NCBI GenBank assembly: GCA_024277175.1
Contig: JAJRVT010000185.1
Location: forward strand, 1 to 64,000
Origin: Chloroflexota bacterium
GTDB taxonomy: Bacteria > Chloroflexota > Anaerolineae > Caldilineales > Caldilineaceae
Direction: 5' to 3'
DNA length: 64,000 bases
This document shows, one piece after another, positions 51,680 through 60,866 of the stretch. Under the pieces are notes generated by a model. That model did no database searches. It saw only the letters and a program-made list of their open reading frames with translations, and was not told the origin of the DNA. How positions within the stretch are numbered: position 1 is the first letter of the stretch; each line of letters begins with the position of its first letter. Made by a program: the position numbers and the translations under genes.

Positions 51680-52543
51680 CTACCCCTTCACCGCGCCGGC
51701 GGTCAGACCGGCCACGATACGGCGTTGGAAGACGAATACAAGGATGATCAGGGGGATGCTGGAAACCACGCCAGCGGCCATAATTTCGCCGAAGGGGGTT
51801 TGGCGCGAGAACTGGGCCGGGAAGTTGGCGATGATCACGGGTAAGGTGCGAGCCATTGGCTCAACCGACGTAAAGGTCAACGCGAACAGATACTCGTTCC
51901 AGGCGCCGATAAAGGCCAGCAATCCGGTGTTCACCAATGCGGGCATGGTTAGCGGCAGCAAAATCATGTAGAAGGTCTGGAAGGGTGAAGCGCCGTCCAC
52001 CTGGGCCGACTGCATGATCTCCAGGGGCAACTCTTTGAAGAAAGCGGTCAAAACCCACGCCGTAAACGGCAGTGAGAAGAGCAGGTAGGTGATGATCAGG
52101 CTGGGGATGGCCTGCAAACCAAGGTTATTGATAATGGCGTACAAGCCGGTCAGGACCGCGATCTGTGGGAACATAGTCATGGCCAAGATCAGATATAGGG
52201 TTCCTGTCTTACCTCGATAGCGCAGTTTTCCCAATGCAAAACCGGCAAACGCACCGATGGCCAGGGAGAGCAATGTCACACTCACGGCCACAATGGCGCT
52301 GTTGACGATCGCCCGCAGGAACGCCTGGTTGCTGAAGACGGCCTCGTAGTTGCGCATGGTGGGGGCGAACTCGCCCTGGAAGTTGCGGGGCACAAAGGTG
52401 GTCGGCGTCATCTGCAGTTGATTTTCTGTTTTAAAAGACGAGTTGATCGCCCAGTAGAATGGAAAGAGCATCCACACAGCCATGATGACGATCAAGATCC
52501 ACAACATGGCCCGTTGAAGACGATGTTTGGTTTTACTGCTCAT
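51680..52543 (-). CDS. Carbohydrate ABC transporter permease (MalG type)
   Basis: A 287-residue permease with about six membrane segments and the EAA-type motif around MQSAQVDGASPFQTFYMILLP (the Gly and acidic/hydrophobic positions conserved) that docks on the ATPase. It pairs with the MalF-type permease whose stop overlaps its start by 11 bp. Together with the binding lipoprotein they form an importer for an oligosaccharide. No ATP-binding subunit is encoded in the cluster. Confidence 0.92.
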   Translation of the reverse strand: MSSKTKHRLQRAMLWILIVIMAVWMLFPFYWAINSSFKTENQLQMTPTTFVPRNFQGEFAPTMRNYEAVFSNQAFLRAIVNSAIVAVSVTLLSLAIGAFAGFALGKLRYRGKTGTLYLILAMTMFPQIAVLTGLYAIINNLGLQAIPSLIITYLLFSLPFTAWVLTAFFKELPLEIMQSAQVDGASPFQTFYMILLPLTMPALVNTGLLAFIGAWNEYLFALTFTSVEPMARTLPVIIANFPAQFSRQTPFGEIMAAGVVSSIPLIILVFVFQRRIVAGLTAGAVKG

Positions 52544-53615
52544 CAGAAGTTACCCCCAGACTCCGCATATAGATGACGGCAAATATGGACAGCACGACGA
52601 AAATGACGATACTGCTGGCCGATGAGTAGCCCATGGCCCGATTCTGAATCAGTTGATAGTAGGTGAAACTAGCCATGGAATAACGGGCCTGACCCAGCAC
52701 GATCTGGAAGAGATCGAAAACGCGCAATGCATCCAGCGTGCGGAAGACCAGGGCGACGGCAATGGTGCCCCGCAACAGGGGCAATGTCAGGCTGAAGAAT
52801 TTACGCGCAGCGCCGGCCCCATCCACATTAGCAGCTTCATAGATATCCTTCGGGATCAACTGTAGACCGGCCAGGATCAGCAAGGCCATGAATGGCGTCG
52901 TCTTCCAAACGTCGATGACGATCATAGACGGGAGTTGCAAAGCCGGATCGGTCAGGAAGGGAATTTCACCGTTTCCAAGCCCCAAATGCCACAATACAGT
53001 GTTAAAAAAGCCGGTGCGATTGGGCTGGAGCATAAATGCCCACATTTGAGAGGAGACCGCTGTAGGGATGGCCCAAGGCACCAGGATAATGGCGCGCATC
53101 AACCCTTGGCCAGGGAAGTTGACATCGATGATCAGGGCGACGATGATGCCGAGCACCAATTCCAGGAAGACCGTGACCATGGAAAAAATAATGGTATCCC
53201 AGATCGAGCGGATAAAACTTGGATCTGACGCCCCTAATACATACCGGCTGCCAAACACAGAAAAGGTGGTGACTGGTTTGAAACGACGCGGCTCACGCGG
53301 TAAAACACGGACTGAGCTTTCGTATTGGACCTCGCCTGTGTCAGGATCAATAAGCGGTTCTCCTGTATTTTCGTCAAGCTTGGCCGGCACCTTCTTAACC
53401 GTCATGCTCAACAGCTCGACATAGTTCTCCAGACCGATAAACTCGACCGGTTCAGAACTGGCGAAAACATTGTTGGTGAAGCTATTAACCAGGACCGAAC
53501 CCAGCGGGTAGATAGCGATGACGATCAGGATGATAAACGTAGGCAACAAAAGGAAATATGCCAGGCGCTGCTCCTTCTTAGCAAGCTCGCCTACTCCATC
53601 ACTGCCTTTAGCCAT
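52533..53615 (-). CDS. Carbohydrate ABC transporter permease (MalF type)
   Basis: A 360-residue permease with about six membrane segments, a ~60-residue hydrophilic insertion in the first extracytoplasmic loop (about 75-130, with DENTGEPLIDPDTGE and RRFKPVTTFSVFG), and the EAA-type loop YEAANVDGAGAARKFFSLTLP. It is expected in the cytoplasmic membrane as partner of the MalG-type permease. GGAGAA precedes the ATG. A hairpin lies in the gap to the upstream binding-protein gene. Confidence 0.92.
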   Translation of the reverse strand: MAKGSDGVGELAKKEQRLAYFLLLPTFIILIVIAIYPLGSVLVNSFTNNVFASSEPVEFIGLENYVELLSMTVKKVPAKLDENTGEPLIDPDTGEVQYESSVRVLPREPRRFKPVTTFSVFGSRYVLGASDPSFIRSIWDTIIFSMVTVFLELVLGIIVALIIDVNFPGQGLMRAIILVPWAIPTAVSSQMWAFMLQPNRTGFFNTVLWHLGLGNGEIPFLTDPALQLPSMIVIDVWKTTPFMALLILAGLQLIPKDIYEAANVDGAGAARKFFSLTLPLLRGTIAVALVFRTLDALRVFDLFQIVLGQARYSMASFTYYQLIQNRAMGYSSASSIVIFVVLSIFAVIYMRSLGVTSDEQ

Positions 53616-53819
53616 GTGCAGTTCTCCTTAACTATTTACAATTATCGATCCGAATAAAATTCGTCATGAGAACATGAAATCAGAGGTAGGGAGCAATTGT
53701 TCAGCCCCGCAAAAAACTCCAACGACTGTACAATCCATTGAGGAGAGGCTTCCCCAAAGACGAATGATCAAAATTAGAAGGAACCAAGCGACTATCCTCG
53801 CTCTAACCTGAGCTTAGAT

Positions 53820-53854
53820 ACAGGAAGGGGCGCCGCTTGGACGCCCTTTCCTGT
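53820..53854 (-). promoter_or_regulatory. Stem-loop between binding-protein and permease genes
   Basis: ACAGGAAGGGGCG (53820-53832) and CGCCCTTTCCTGT (53842-53854) pair over 13 bp with one mismatch. No T-run follows on the minus strand. Such stems after a binding-protein gene commonly protect its mRNA so that more binding protein than permease is made. Confidence 0.6.
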
Positions 53855-53922
53855 CACCCATTTACACAAATGCCATCGACCCCGCAAAAGGGTTTCTGAC
53901 ACTACGCAATATTCCTGCAAAA

Positions 53923-55359
53923 TTACGGCGCACCAGATTCAAAGCCCAACAGATCTTCCAGATCCAGTGCAATAGTGGCCACTGCATCCTCGCCGCTCAT
54001 CTTGCCCGTCAGCACATCCGAGACATTGGAGAAGAAAATGGTGGAAGTCTCGTTATACTGGGGCGCTGAGGCCGTGGAGGGACGGGCGACAGCATTGGTG
54101 AAGACATTGAGCAGATTCGGCATGAAGGGCACGATTTCGGCGATGTCCGCGTCCTCGTAGAGGGCGGGAACAGTCGGCAACAGAGAGAGGTTCAATGCCC
54201 GCGCCTTCTGCTGCTCGGGAGCGCCAATCCACATGGCGAATTTGGCCGCCGCCTCGGGGTGCTCGCTGTACTTGGAGACGGCCAACTGCCAGCCACCCAG
54301 GGTGGCGGCGCTCTTGCCGGCTTCGCCGCCAGGCAACGAGGTTACATCGAACAGCCCCTTGATGGCGCTGTCATCGGCCTGGCCCAGGCTGTAGGCATAG
54401 GGCCAGTTACGCATGAAGGCGGCGTTGCCACCCTGCCAGACGGCGCGGGATTCTTCCTCCTGGAAGCCGGTCACGCCCGGAGGGCTGATGGTGCCAACCC
54501 ACCCTGCGGCCCGATCCAGCGCGGCTGCGGCCTCCGGGTTGTCAATGGTGATGACCTTATCCGGGCTGATGATGGTGCCGCCACCGCTGGAGTAGATCCA
54601 TTCTAACGCGTCACAGGTTAAGCCTTCATAGGCCTTGCCCTGCCAGACGAATCCCCAGAAGTCCTGATTGCCTTCGCCGCGCTCACCTTCCTGGATGGTG
54701 TTGGCCATTTCCTCCAACTCGTCCCAGGTGGCGGGCGGACCGTCATAGCCGTACTTCTCCAGCAGATCAGTGCGGTAGTAGAGCAAACCGCCATCGGTGA
54801 ACCAGGGCAGGCCCACCAACTTGCCATCCACCGTGTTATTGGTGACGATGGCCGGGAACATGTCCTTGGTCAAGTCAGCAGCGCCATACTCGTTCAGGTC
54901 GACCAGGTGCTCCGCCAAATCGCCCGGCCAGATGACGTCGATCTGCATGGCATCGATATCTGATGACTGAGCCTGAAAGGTCTGGAGGTAGAGGCCGTAA
55001 CGGTCGGTGGCAGAAGTGGGGCCATCGATGAAGGTGACCTGGATGTCGGGATTCTCAGAATTCCACTGCTCGATCTGCTGCTTGGTGAACTCAGCTTCAG
55101 CGCCAGGGCCCGAACCGACGAAATTGAGCGTCACCACGCCTTCGGACGGTACAGCCTCTTCAGCCGGTGCTTCTTCCTCGGCAGCCGGCGCCTCTTCAGC
55201 AGCAGCCTCCTCGGCCGGCACCTCAGTTGGCGCGACTTCCTCAGCGGCAGGTGGTGCGGCTTTTTCCGGCTCTGGCGTCGCCTTACTGCCCCCACATGCA
55301 GCCAGCACCAACACGGTGACCAGCAGCACGCTTAACAGCACAAACAGTTTTTTGCTCAT
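53923..55359 (-). CDS. Sugar-binding lipoprotein of an ABC transporter
   Basis: A 478-residue extracytoplasmic solute-binding protein (family 1). The signal peptide ends in lipobox LVLAACGG; a Glu/Ala/Pro-rich spacer (about 25-70) follows and then the two-lobed binding domain (VVTLNFVGSGPGAEAEFTKQ start, DVIWPGDLAEHLVDL, LVGLPWFTDGGLLYYRTDLL, GGWQLAVSKYS). The sequence most resembles trehalose/maltose-type binders (ThuE/LpqY-like). It captures an oligosaccharide and delivers it to the two permeases downstream. The start at 55359 follows AAGGAG; a longer frame (55419) has no signal-peptide-like start. Confidence 0.9.
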   Translation of the reverse strand: MSKKLFVLLSVLLVTVLVLAACGGSKATPEPEKAAPPAAEEVAPTEVPAEEAAAEEAPAAEEEAPAEEAVPSEGVVTLNFVGSGPGAEAEFTKQQIEQWNSENPDIQVTFIDGPTSATDRYGLYLQTFQAQSSDIDAMQIDVIWPGDLAEHLVDLNEYGAADLTKDMFPAIVTNNTVDGKLVGLPWFTDGGLLYYRTDLLEKYGYDGPPATWDELEEMANTIQEGERGEGNQDFWGFVWQGKAYEGLTCDALEWIYSSGGGTIISPDKVITIDNPEAAAALDRAAGWVGTISPPGVTGFQEEESRAVWQGGNAAFMRNWPYAYSLGQADDSAIKGLFDVTSLPGGEAGKSAATLGGWQLAVSKYSEHPEAAAKFAMWIGAPEQQKARALNLSLLPTVPALYEDADIAEIVPFMPNLLNVFTNAVARPSTASAPQYNETSTIFFSNVSDVLTGKMSGEDAVATIALDLEDLLGFESGAP

Positions 55360-55562
55360 ACGATTTTCTCCTTGGTGCACTTGGAAGGAACGAAAAGCGG
55401 AACAACGATTAAACAACACCCCGCACCCAACACCTATTGTATGATTCAGGGAGCTTCACGCGCCCAGCAATCAAACAGACGAACAAGGACGGAGATCAAA
55501 CACAGAAACTATTGAAGCGCAGAAATAGATAGCGATGGAGCTTGACTCGAGAAGGAAAAGAC

Positions 55563-55570
55563 AACGCGTT
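55563..55570. promoter_or_regulatory. AACGCGTT palindrome, possible LacI-family operator
   Basis: A perfect CG-centred 8-mer in the divergent gap between the binding-protein gene and lacI; related partial site CAAACGCGTCC near 55703. LacI-family regulators bind CG-centred palindromes, but this one is short. Confidence 0.3.
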
Positions 55571-55834
55571 CAGTCAGTAGTTACTTACGCCGACTGTTCG
55601 AATTATATCGCCTATTTCCAGGGTGTCAAGTCGGCTTTCGATTTCATTTTCGCTTAAGCTATTCCAGGAAAGTGAGTCCCGTATAACGTCCCGGATGCAA
55701 ACCAAACGCGTCCTGGAGCGCATATCAATTCGTAGCCGCGACTGGGGCGTAAGTCCTGACGGCGGCCTAACCGTACTGTCTAAAACGCAAGACTAAAAAG
55801 CGACGATTTTGAATCTTATTACATTATTTTACAA

Positions 55835-55866
55835 GGTTGCGCAATCTGTTACAACCATGCTATCAT
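55835..55866 (+). promoter_or_regulatory. lacI-family gene promoter with overlapping dyad
   Basis: TTGCGC (55837-55842), an 18-bp spacer, TATCAT (55861-55866). The imperfect CG-centred palindrome GGTTGCGCAATC (55835-55846) covers the -35 box, so autorepression is plausible. The remainder of the 588-bp divergent gap (55360-55948) holds no gene that I can see. Confidence 0.45.
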
Positions 55867-55954
55867 AGATGCGCGTCAATGTCAATCACCTTTTTCATCT
55901 TTTTTCCATTTTTCATCTTTATTTTTTCGCATCCCGTCCAAAGGAGAAATGCTC

Positions 55955-56965
55955 ATGCCAGCTACTATCCAGGATGTGGCCCAACGGGCCGGGGTGTCCA
56001 CAGCGACTGTCAGTCGCGCGCTGCGGGGACTGCCCAGCGTCTCGCCGGCCACCCGCGACCAAATCATCCATATCGCCGAAGAGCTAGGCTACGACATCAA
56101 GCCGGTCGTCTCCAGGCTGGCGCGCGGGCGCAAAGTGGTCGGCATGGTGGCCCCCATGGTCGATCAATGGTTCTTCAGCAAGTTAGTGGCCGTGGCCGAG
56201 TTGGAGTTGATGCAGCAGGACTGCGATCTTGTGCGTTATAGCGTGGATAGTTTGCAGAGTCAGGAGAGCTTGCTCCGTCATCTGCTCGCGCGCAAACTGG
56301 TGGATGGCCTTATCCTGTGCAGCCTCTCCCCGACAGAGGCCGCGATCGATATCATCCGCAGCAGTGGCGTGGCCGTGGCCACTGTGGAAACCGGTTTTCC
56401 GGGCGCGCCGTTGGTCAGCATCGACAACGAAATTGCGGCCGAACTGGCCACGCTCCACCTGATCAACCTGGGCCACCAACGTATCGGCTTCATCACCGGC
56501 ATGGCCGACGCGCCGCTCCAGTTCGCCATCCCCCGCGCCCGCAAACGGGGCTACCTGCGCGCGCTGCATGAAAGCGGCATCGAATATCGCGCCGACCTGG
56601 AGCAGCCCGGCAACTACGTCTACGCCGGCGGCGCAGAGGCCATGCAGAAGCTTTTCGGACGCAGGAATCCACCCACAGCCGTCTTCGCGCTCTCAGATGA
56701 AATGGCCGTCGGCGCGCTCAAAGCTGTGCGCGATATGAAGCTGCGCGTACCCGAGGACATTTCCATCATCGGCTTTGACGACAATGACATCTCCGAATTC
56801 GTGGGCCTGACCACGATCCATCAACCGGTGGTCAGATTCGCAGAGATGGCGGTCCAGCAGATTGTGGAGCAGTTCGAAGGGAAAACGCCGGATGAAGTCG
56901 CGGACGTGGAACTGGAAAGCAAACTGATCGTGCGCGAAACCACCGCCCCACCAGCACGGCGATAA
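55955..56965 (+). CDS. LacI-family transcriptional regulator
   Basis: A 336-residue LacI-type repressor with N-terminal HTH (MPATIQDVAQRAGVSTATVSRALRG) and hinge (VSRLARGR), followed by a periplasmic-binding-like effector domain (GMVAPMVDQWFFSKLVAVAE, FPGAPLVSIDNEIAAELATL, GHQRIGFITG, IIGFDDNDISEFV). It is divergent from the sugar ABC operon, which it probably represses in the absence of the sugar. The start at 55955 leaves good spacing to AAAGGAGAA; an ATG at 55949 would be too close. It is convergent with the large modular glycosidase-like gene (18 bp apart). Confidence 0.93.
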   Translation: MPATIQDVAQRAGVSTATVSRALRGLPSVSPATRDQIIHIAEELGYDIKPVVSRLARGRKVVGMVAPMVDQWFFSKLVAVAELELMQQDCDLVRYSVDSLQSQESLLRHLLARKLVDGLILCSLSPTEAAIDIIRSSGVAVATVETGFPGAPLVSIDNEIAAELATLHLINLGHQRIGFITGMADAPLQFAIPRARKRGYLRALHESGIEYRADLEQPGNYVYAGGAEAMQKLFGRRNPPTAVFALSDEMAVGALKAVRDMKLRVPEDISIIGFDDNDISEFVGLTTIHQPVVRFAEMAVQQIVEQFEGKTPDEVADVELESKLIVRETTAPPARR

Positions 56966-56983
56966 AGATAAAATGGCGGACAA

Positions 56984-59900
56984 TCACCGCGCTTCGTCCA
57001 GGCGGGCCACCTCCGCACCGCCGGCGGTCAACTGCTTCCACTCCTCCTCGCTGACGTCGCCCACCACCAACACCCGCCGGGCCAGTCGGGCCAGAGCCGC
57101 GTCAGAGCCATAGGGCACGCGATATTGGATCACGTTGTCCAGCACCTCGGTGAGGTATTCGGTCTCCAGCGCGCCTGCACCGATGAAAAGGTAATAGGCG
57201 CTGTTGACGGCTCGTTCATAGGGCGACGCCTGCACGCGTCCCTCCTCCAGGGGTCGCACCAGATGGGGGCTGACCGGTTCGAAACGGCGTTTGAAGCTGA
57301 TCCAGATCGCGTCCAACCCCGTCAACTCCACGATGGCCACCGCATCCACCTCATCCGGCTGGACCATGTAGCGCCCTGGCTCCAGCGGCTTGAATTCCAC
57401 CGCGCACTCGCCCAGGGAGCTATCCTGATTCAGGCTATCGCCCGTGCGCTTGATCCGGTCCTCGCCATCCTCCTGCCAGATGCGCACCGGCCAGTTTCGC
57501 TTGCCTTCCACCTCTACCCGCAAGGAACTGAAGCCAGGCATGGACCCGGCCGCGCTGGACTCAGTCTCCCAAAGCGAAAGCAGGGGCGAAAAAATGACCT
57601 CCAGCCCCTGTTCGCCATCCACCTCCAGATCGTACTGCTCATAGCCTCCCTCCACCGTCAGCGTGTAGACGCCGGCGGGCAGGGAGTCGATGCGAAATTG
57701 GCCCGCCTCATCGACGACTCGGGTGTACTCGTTGCCCACCTTGTCCACCAGCCGAGCCAGACGACCTGCCGCGTCCGGCGCGTAGCCGGCGATGATGCTG
57801 CGTCCGCTCCCGGGTGGGCTGGCCGCTTGGGCGTCAACCGCGGGCATGAGCAACTCCACCGTCACTGCGTTGACGCCATCCAATGCGATATCGGAGCGGC
57901 TCGCCACATCCTCATGACCAACGATCTCGACGCTGTAGAGACCGGCGGGCAAGTTCTCGAACGCGAATACGCCCTCGGCGTCCACCTTGGTTTCGGTGCG
58001 CCCGCCGTTCTCGTCGATCAGCGCTGCGCGCAGGCGTTCGCCGGCCCGAAGGTTGCCCACGACCCGCCCCTGGATACTCGACCGGCTCACCTCTTCGATT
58101 TCGGCCGACTCGTTATAAACGAAGTGGATCAGAGGGATGCGCTTCTTCTCCACCCGCACCGTAGCCTCGCGACGAACGGCCATGCCGCCCTCGCTCGGGA
58201 GGTCATCGACCACAACCAGGTAGCGTCCCGGCTCCAGCGGCCCGATCTCGCACATGTGGGGACCCAAGTGGGGTGCACTGCCACTGTAGACCCGATCGCT
58301 CTCCCACTCTCCCTGATGCACGCGAACGGGAACACCGTCCATCCCCTGGACCTGACAACGGATGACGCCGGGCGCGCCGGGCGGATCCTGAGGGATCATT
58401 TCGACAGTGTGCCCCCAGCCATCTACGGTCAGTTCGATGGCCAATTCGTTGTCGCCGTTCAGCGTCAGATCATCGACGCGGCTGCCGCGAGGATGGATGC
58501 GCGCGCTGTAGACGCCGGCGGGCAGGTCCACAAAACGAAAGCCGCCGTCATCCCGGGCCAGGGTGACCCATTCTTCGCCGTCACTGGCCCGCAGCAGCAT
58601 GACGATGGCCCCCGCCCCGCCCCGCACCTGGCCGAAAATCGTGGAGTTGCTGGCGCCTTCATCCGGCAGGGAAAGATCGAAGTTGACGATCGTCTCCTCC
58701 TTGCCCGGCTCCAGATCGACCAGTTGCGCGGCTCCAGGCGCTGCGGAGGTGAACTCGCCTGCGCCCTGGCCTGTATCGATCCGCACCGTATAGCGTCCAG
58801 GAAGCAAGTCGTCGAACTGGTAGCGACCGCTCGCGTCCAGGGTGACGCGCTTGATCTCGCGCCCTTCCTGTTCCAGGATGACCGTGCGCGCGTCGCCGGC
58901 GTGGAGCGCGACGCCATGGAGCTTGGCCCGCGCGCCCACTTCGCCCGCCTCCTGCCAGCGGCGCACCTGTTTAGGTTCGGCGCGCAGGGCGTGGACAATG
59001 GGCAGGACGCCCCCCGGCCAGCGGTCGCTGTACCAGGCGTGCCCCTCCCACCAAGTGCTGGAACTGCCCAACCTGGCGTTGGCCATCAGCCAGAATGAGG
59101 TGCAGAAATAGTAATCCGGCGCGGGTTTGAAGCGTGTGCTGGTCCCCATCATGATACGGCAGGCTTCCAGGGTCTGGGCCATGTGCAGATCGGGCGTGGT
59201 CGCCGGATAGCGGGGGTCCTGGTCTTCGCCGACGATATAGCCGGATTCAGTGGAGAGGATAGGGATGCTGCGCCCCAGATGGCGACGGTTCAACTCATCC
59301 ATATATTCATAGGCCAGCCAGCAGGCGTGATCTTCGGACAGGGTGGCGCCAGGATTGCTGCGTCCCCGGCGTAGGCGGTTGACTTCGGCCAGGGAGCGGC
59401 CGCGCCAGGCATTCTCGCCCCACTCCTCGTTGGCGACCGCCTGGTAGAAACGCTGGGTGTAAGCTGCGCCCTCCTGGTTGCCGATGTCATAGGGGTAATC
59501 CAGGGGGCGATTGAGGGAGTAGTTGTGGACCGCCTGCCAGACGGGACCGTCGAAGAGGTCCTTACGCCCCTTACGCACGATCCGCCCTACGATATCCCAG
59601 CGGCTGCCGTTGGAAACCGCGGGGATAGCGGGCATGCCGCCCCGCTCCAGAATCGTCTCCAAATTGGCGATGGCGTTCTCCGCCACCAGATCCAGGCCGT
59701 CGGGGGGCACGCGGCCGCTGCGCCAGGCGCTGTCCTTGTCCGGCTCGTGGTTGAATTCGAAATAGCGCACGCCAGCCCGGATCAACGCTTCCAGGTGCAC
59801 GATCTCCTTCACACCCAAGCGGGTGGGGTTGGGCGTGGGTTGGTAGAGACGCACGATGGGCATGACGCCTTCAGCCAGCAATAGCTCGGCGAAGTCGATG

Positions 59901-60067
59901 GCCCCGTCGTGGTTGTAGATCTTGACCCACTTGACGCCCAGGGCCTTAAGTTCAGGGATCCAGAAATCGCGGATCTTACCCATGCCGATGGCGGATGCGT
60001 AGCCGGCCACCCAATGGATGCCGATTCCAGTGTCATTGGCCGGTCGGGGATATTCGTGAAGATTCAT
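56984..60067 (-). CDS. Large modular protein: glycosidase-like TIM barrel plus repeated Cna_B/carboxypeptidase-regulatory-like domains
   Basis: A 1027-residue protein without recognisable signal peptide. The N-terminal ~370 residues look like a clan A TIM barrel: VKWVKIYNHDGAIDF, YFEFNHEPDK (possible acid/base Glu) and IPILSTESGYIVGE (possible nucleophile Glu). The following ~500 residues contain at least five beta-sandwich repeats with the G(R/V/L)YxVxI-type end of prealbumin-like domains: LLPGRYTVRIDTG, LPAGVYSARIHPRG, LEPGRYLVVVDD, LPAGLYSVEIVGH, LPAGVYTLTVEGG, LEPGRYMVQPDE. The last ~100 residues (YLFIGAGALETEYLTEVLDN) are a different, unknown domain. It could bind and cut a polysaccharide. 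It is next to LacI and the sugar ABC genes, suggesting a carbohydrate role. Confidence 0.78.
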   Translation of the reverse strand: MNLHEYPRPANDTGIGIHWVAGYASAIGMGKIRDFWIPELKALGVKWVKIYNHDGAIDFAELLLAEGVMPIVRLYQPTPNPTRLGVKEIVHLEALIRAGVRYFEFNHEPDKDSAWRSGRVPPDGLDLVAENAIANLETILERGGMPAIPAVSNGSRWDIVGRIVRKGRKDLFDGPVWQAVHNYSLNRPLDYPYDIGNQEGAAYTQRFYQAVANEEWGENAWRGRSLAEVNRLRRGRSNPGATLSEDHACWLAYEYMDELNRRHLGRSIPILSTESGYIVGEDQDPRYPATTPDLHMAQTLEACRIMMGTSTRFKPAPDYYFCTSFWLMANARLGSSSTWWEGHAWYSDRWPGGVLPIVHALRAEPKQVRRWQEAGEVGARAKLHGVALHAGDARTVILEQEGREIKRVTLDASGRYQFDDLLPGRYTVRIDTGQGAGEFTSAAPGAAQLVDLEPGKEETIVNFDLSLPDEGASNSTIFGQVRGGAGAIVMLLRASDGEEWVTLARDDGGFRFVDLPAGVYSARIHPRGSRVDDLTLNGDNELAIELTVDGWGHTVEMIPQDPPGAPGVIRCQVQGMDGVPVRVHQGEWESDRVYSGSAPHLGPHMCEIGPLEPGRYLVVVDDLPSEGGMAVRREATVRVEKKRIPLIHFVYNESAEIEEVSRSSIQGRVVGNLRAGERLRAALIDENGGRTETKVDAEGVFAFENLPAGLYSVEIVGHEDVASRSDIALDGVNAVTVELLMPAVDAQAASPPGSGRSIIAGYAPDAAGRLARLVDKVGNEYTRVVDEAGQFRIDSLPAGVYTLTVEGGYEQYDLEVDGEQGLEVIFSPLLSLWETESSAAGSMPGFSSLRVEVEGKRNWPVRIWQEDGEDRIKRTGDSLNQDSSLGECAVEFKPLEPGRYMVQPDEVDAVAIVELTGLDAIWISFKRRFEPVSPHLVRPLEEGRVQASPYERAVNSAYYLFIGAGALETEYLTEVLDNVIQYRVPYGSDAALARLARRVLVVGDVSEEEWKQLTAGGAEVARLDEAR

Positions 60068-60417
60068 AGGCGATCGTTGTCAGGTAAGCGGTGCTATGGA
60101 TGTTATATGGGCGCGAAAACTGAGCGTCACAGTGAAAAATAATGTTAAGACCGGGATCCGGAGATTGGAGATCGAGAGATTGATCCCCGCAAGCGCCTCA
60201 TCGCCACCCCGATTATAGCAGTTTTGGCCCGGAAATGGAATTGGGCGAGAAACCAATTTTTTACGCATATCGATGGTTTTCGGGGCGTCGCCACAAAAAA
60301 CCCGATTTCTTTCATACATCAATTGCCCGCGCCCGTGACACCGCCTTGCCCATGACGCCTAAATACGGTATCGTAAGGCGATGATACGAGGGAGCGATAA
60401 AAAGCAATGATGAAGCT
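60068..60417. other. Intergenic gap with two repeat remnants
   Basis: 350 bp between divergent genes. It holds a half copy of the GAGATTGG repeat (60160-60185) and a degenerate family C inverted repeat (AGAAACCAATTTTTTACG...CAAAAAACCCGATTTCT, 60247-60312). No gene or clear promoter was seen. Confidence 0.6.
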
Positions 60418-60852
60418 ATGTTCGACGAGCCTAACAGAAAAAAAGTAGAGCGGGAATTGCGCCAACGACTCCAGCAGGGGTTGCCCGGCCATCTGGGGGT
60501 CGAATTGGTTGCGCTGGGTCCGGGACTGCTGACCGTACGCATGACGTTGGGCGAAGAGCATATTGCGGCCAACGGCTATCTCCACGCCGGCTCGGTGGTC
60601 ACTTTGGCGGATACAGCGTGCGGGTTTGGCTGTCTCACCAACCTGCCCGAAGGCGGGGTCAATTTCGCCACCATCGAGTTGAAGGCCAATTTCCTGCACA
60701 CGTCCACCACCGGCGTAATCTGGGCCGCGGCCCGGCTTCAGCATGGCGGGCGGCGCACCCAGGTGTGGGACGCCATCGTCCGCGACGAGCGGGAACGGGA
60801 GATAGCGCTCTTTCGTTGCACACAAATGATTCTATATCGGCCTGAGGACTAG
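60418..60852 (+). CDS. PaaI/YigI-like hotdog thioesterase
   Basis: A 144-residue hotdog-fold acyl-CoA thioesterase of the PaaI family. The active-site region NGYLHAGSVVTLADTACGFG carries HAGS in place of the usual HGG; the Asp in LADTA and the conserved NFLH end of the central strand are present. It should hydrolyse an acyl- or aryl-CoA thioester in the cytosol. The ribosome-binding site is weak. It is followed 14 bp downstream by moxR. It is not the enediyne thioesterase E10, which would be expected left of the window. Confidence 0.85.
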   Translation: MFDEPNRKKVERELRQRLQQGLPGHLGVELVALGPGLLTVRMTLGEEHIAANGYLHAGSVVTLADTACGFGCLTNLPEGGVNFATIELKANFLHTSTTGVIWAAARLQHGGRRTQVWDAIVRDEREREIALFRCTQMILYRPED

Positions 60853-60866
60853 AGTAGAGGTGATGA

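Noticed and set aside
57125-59098. 657-codon plus-strand open frame
   Set aside because: Antisense to the large modular protein; no domain-like pattern.
60418-60852. Hotdog thioesterase as enediyne E10
   Set aside because: It is over 50 kb from the PKS and has PaaI-type motifs. The E10-type thioesterase is expected next to the PKS, left of the window.
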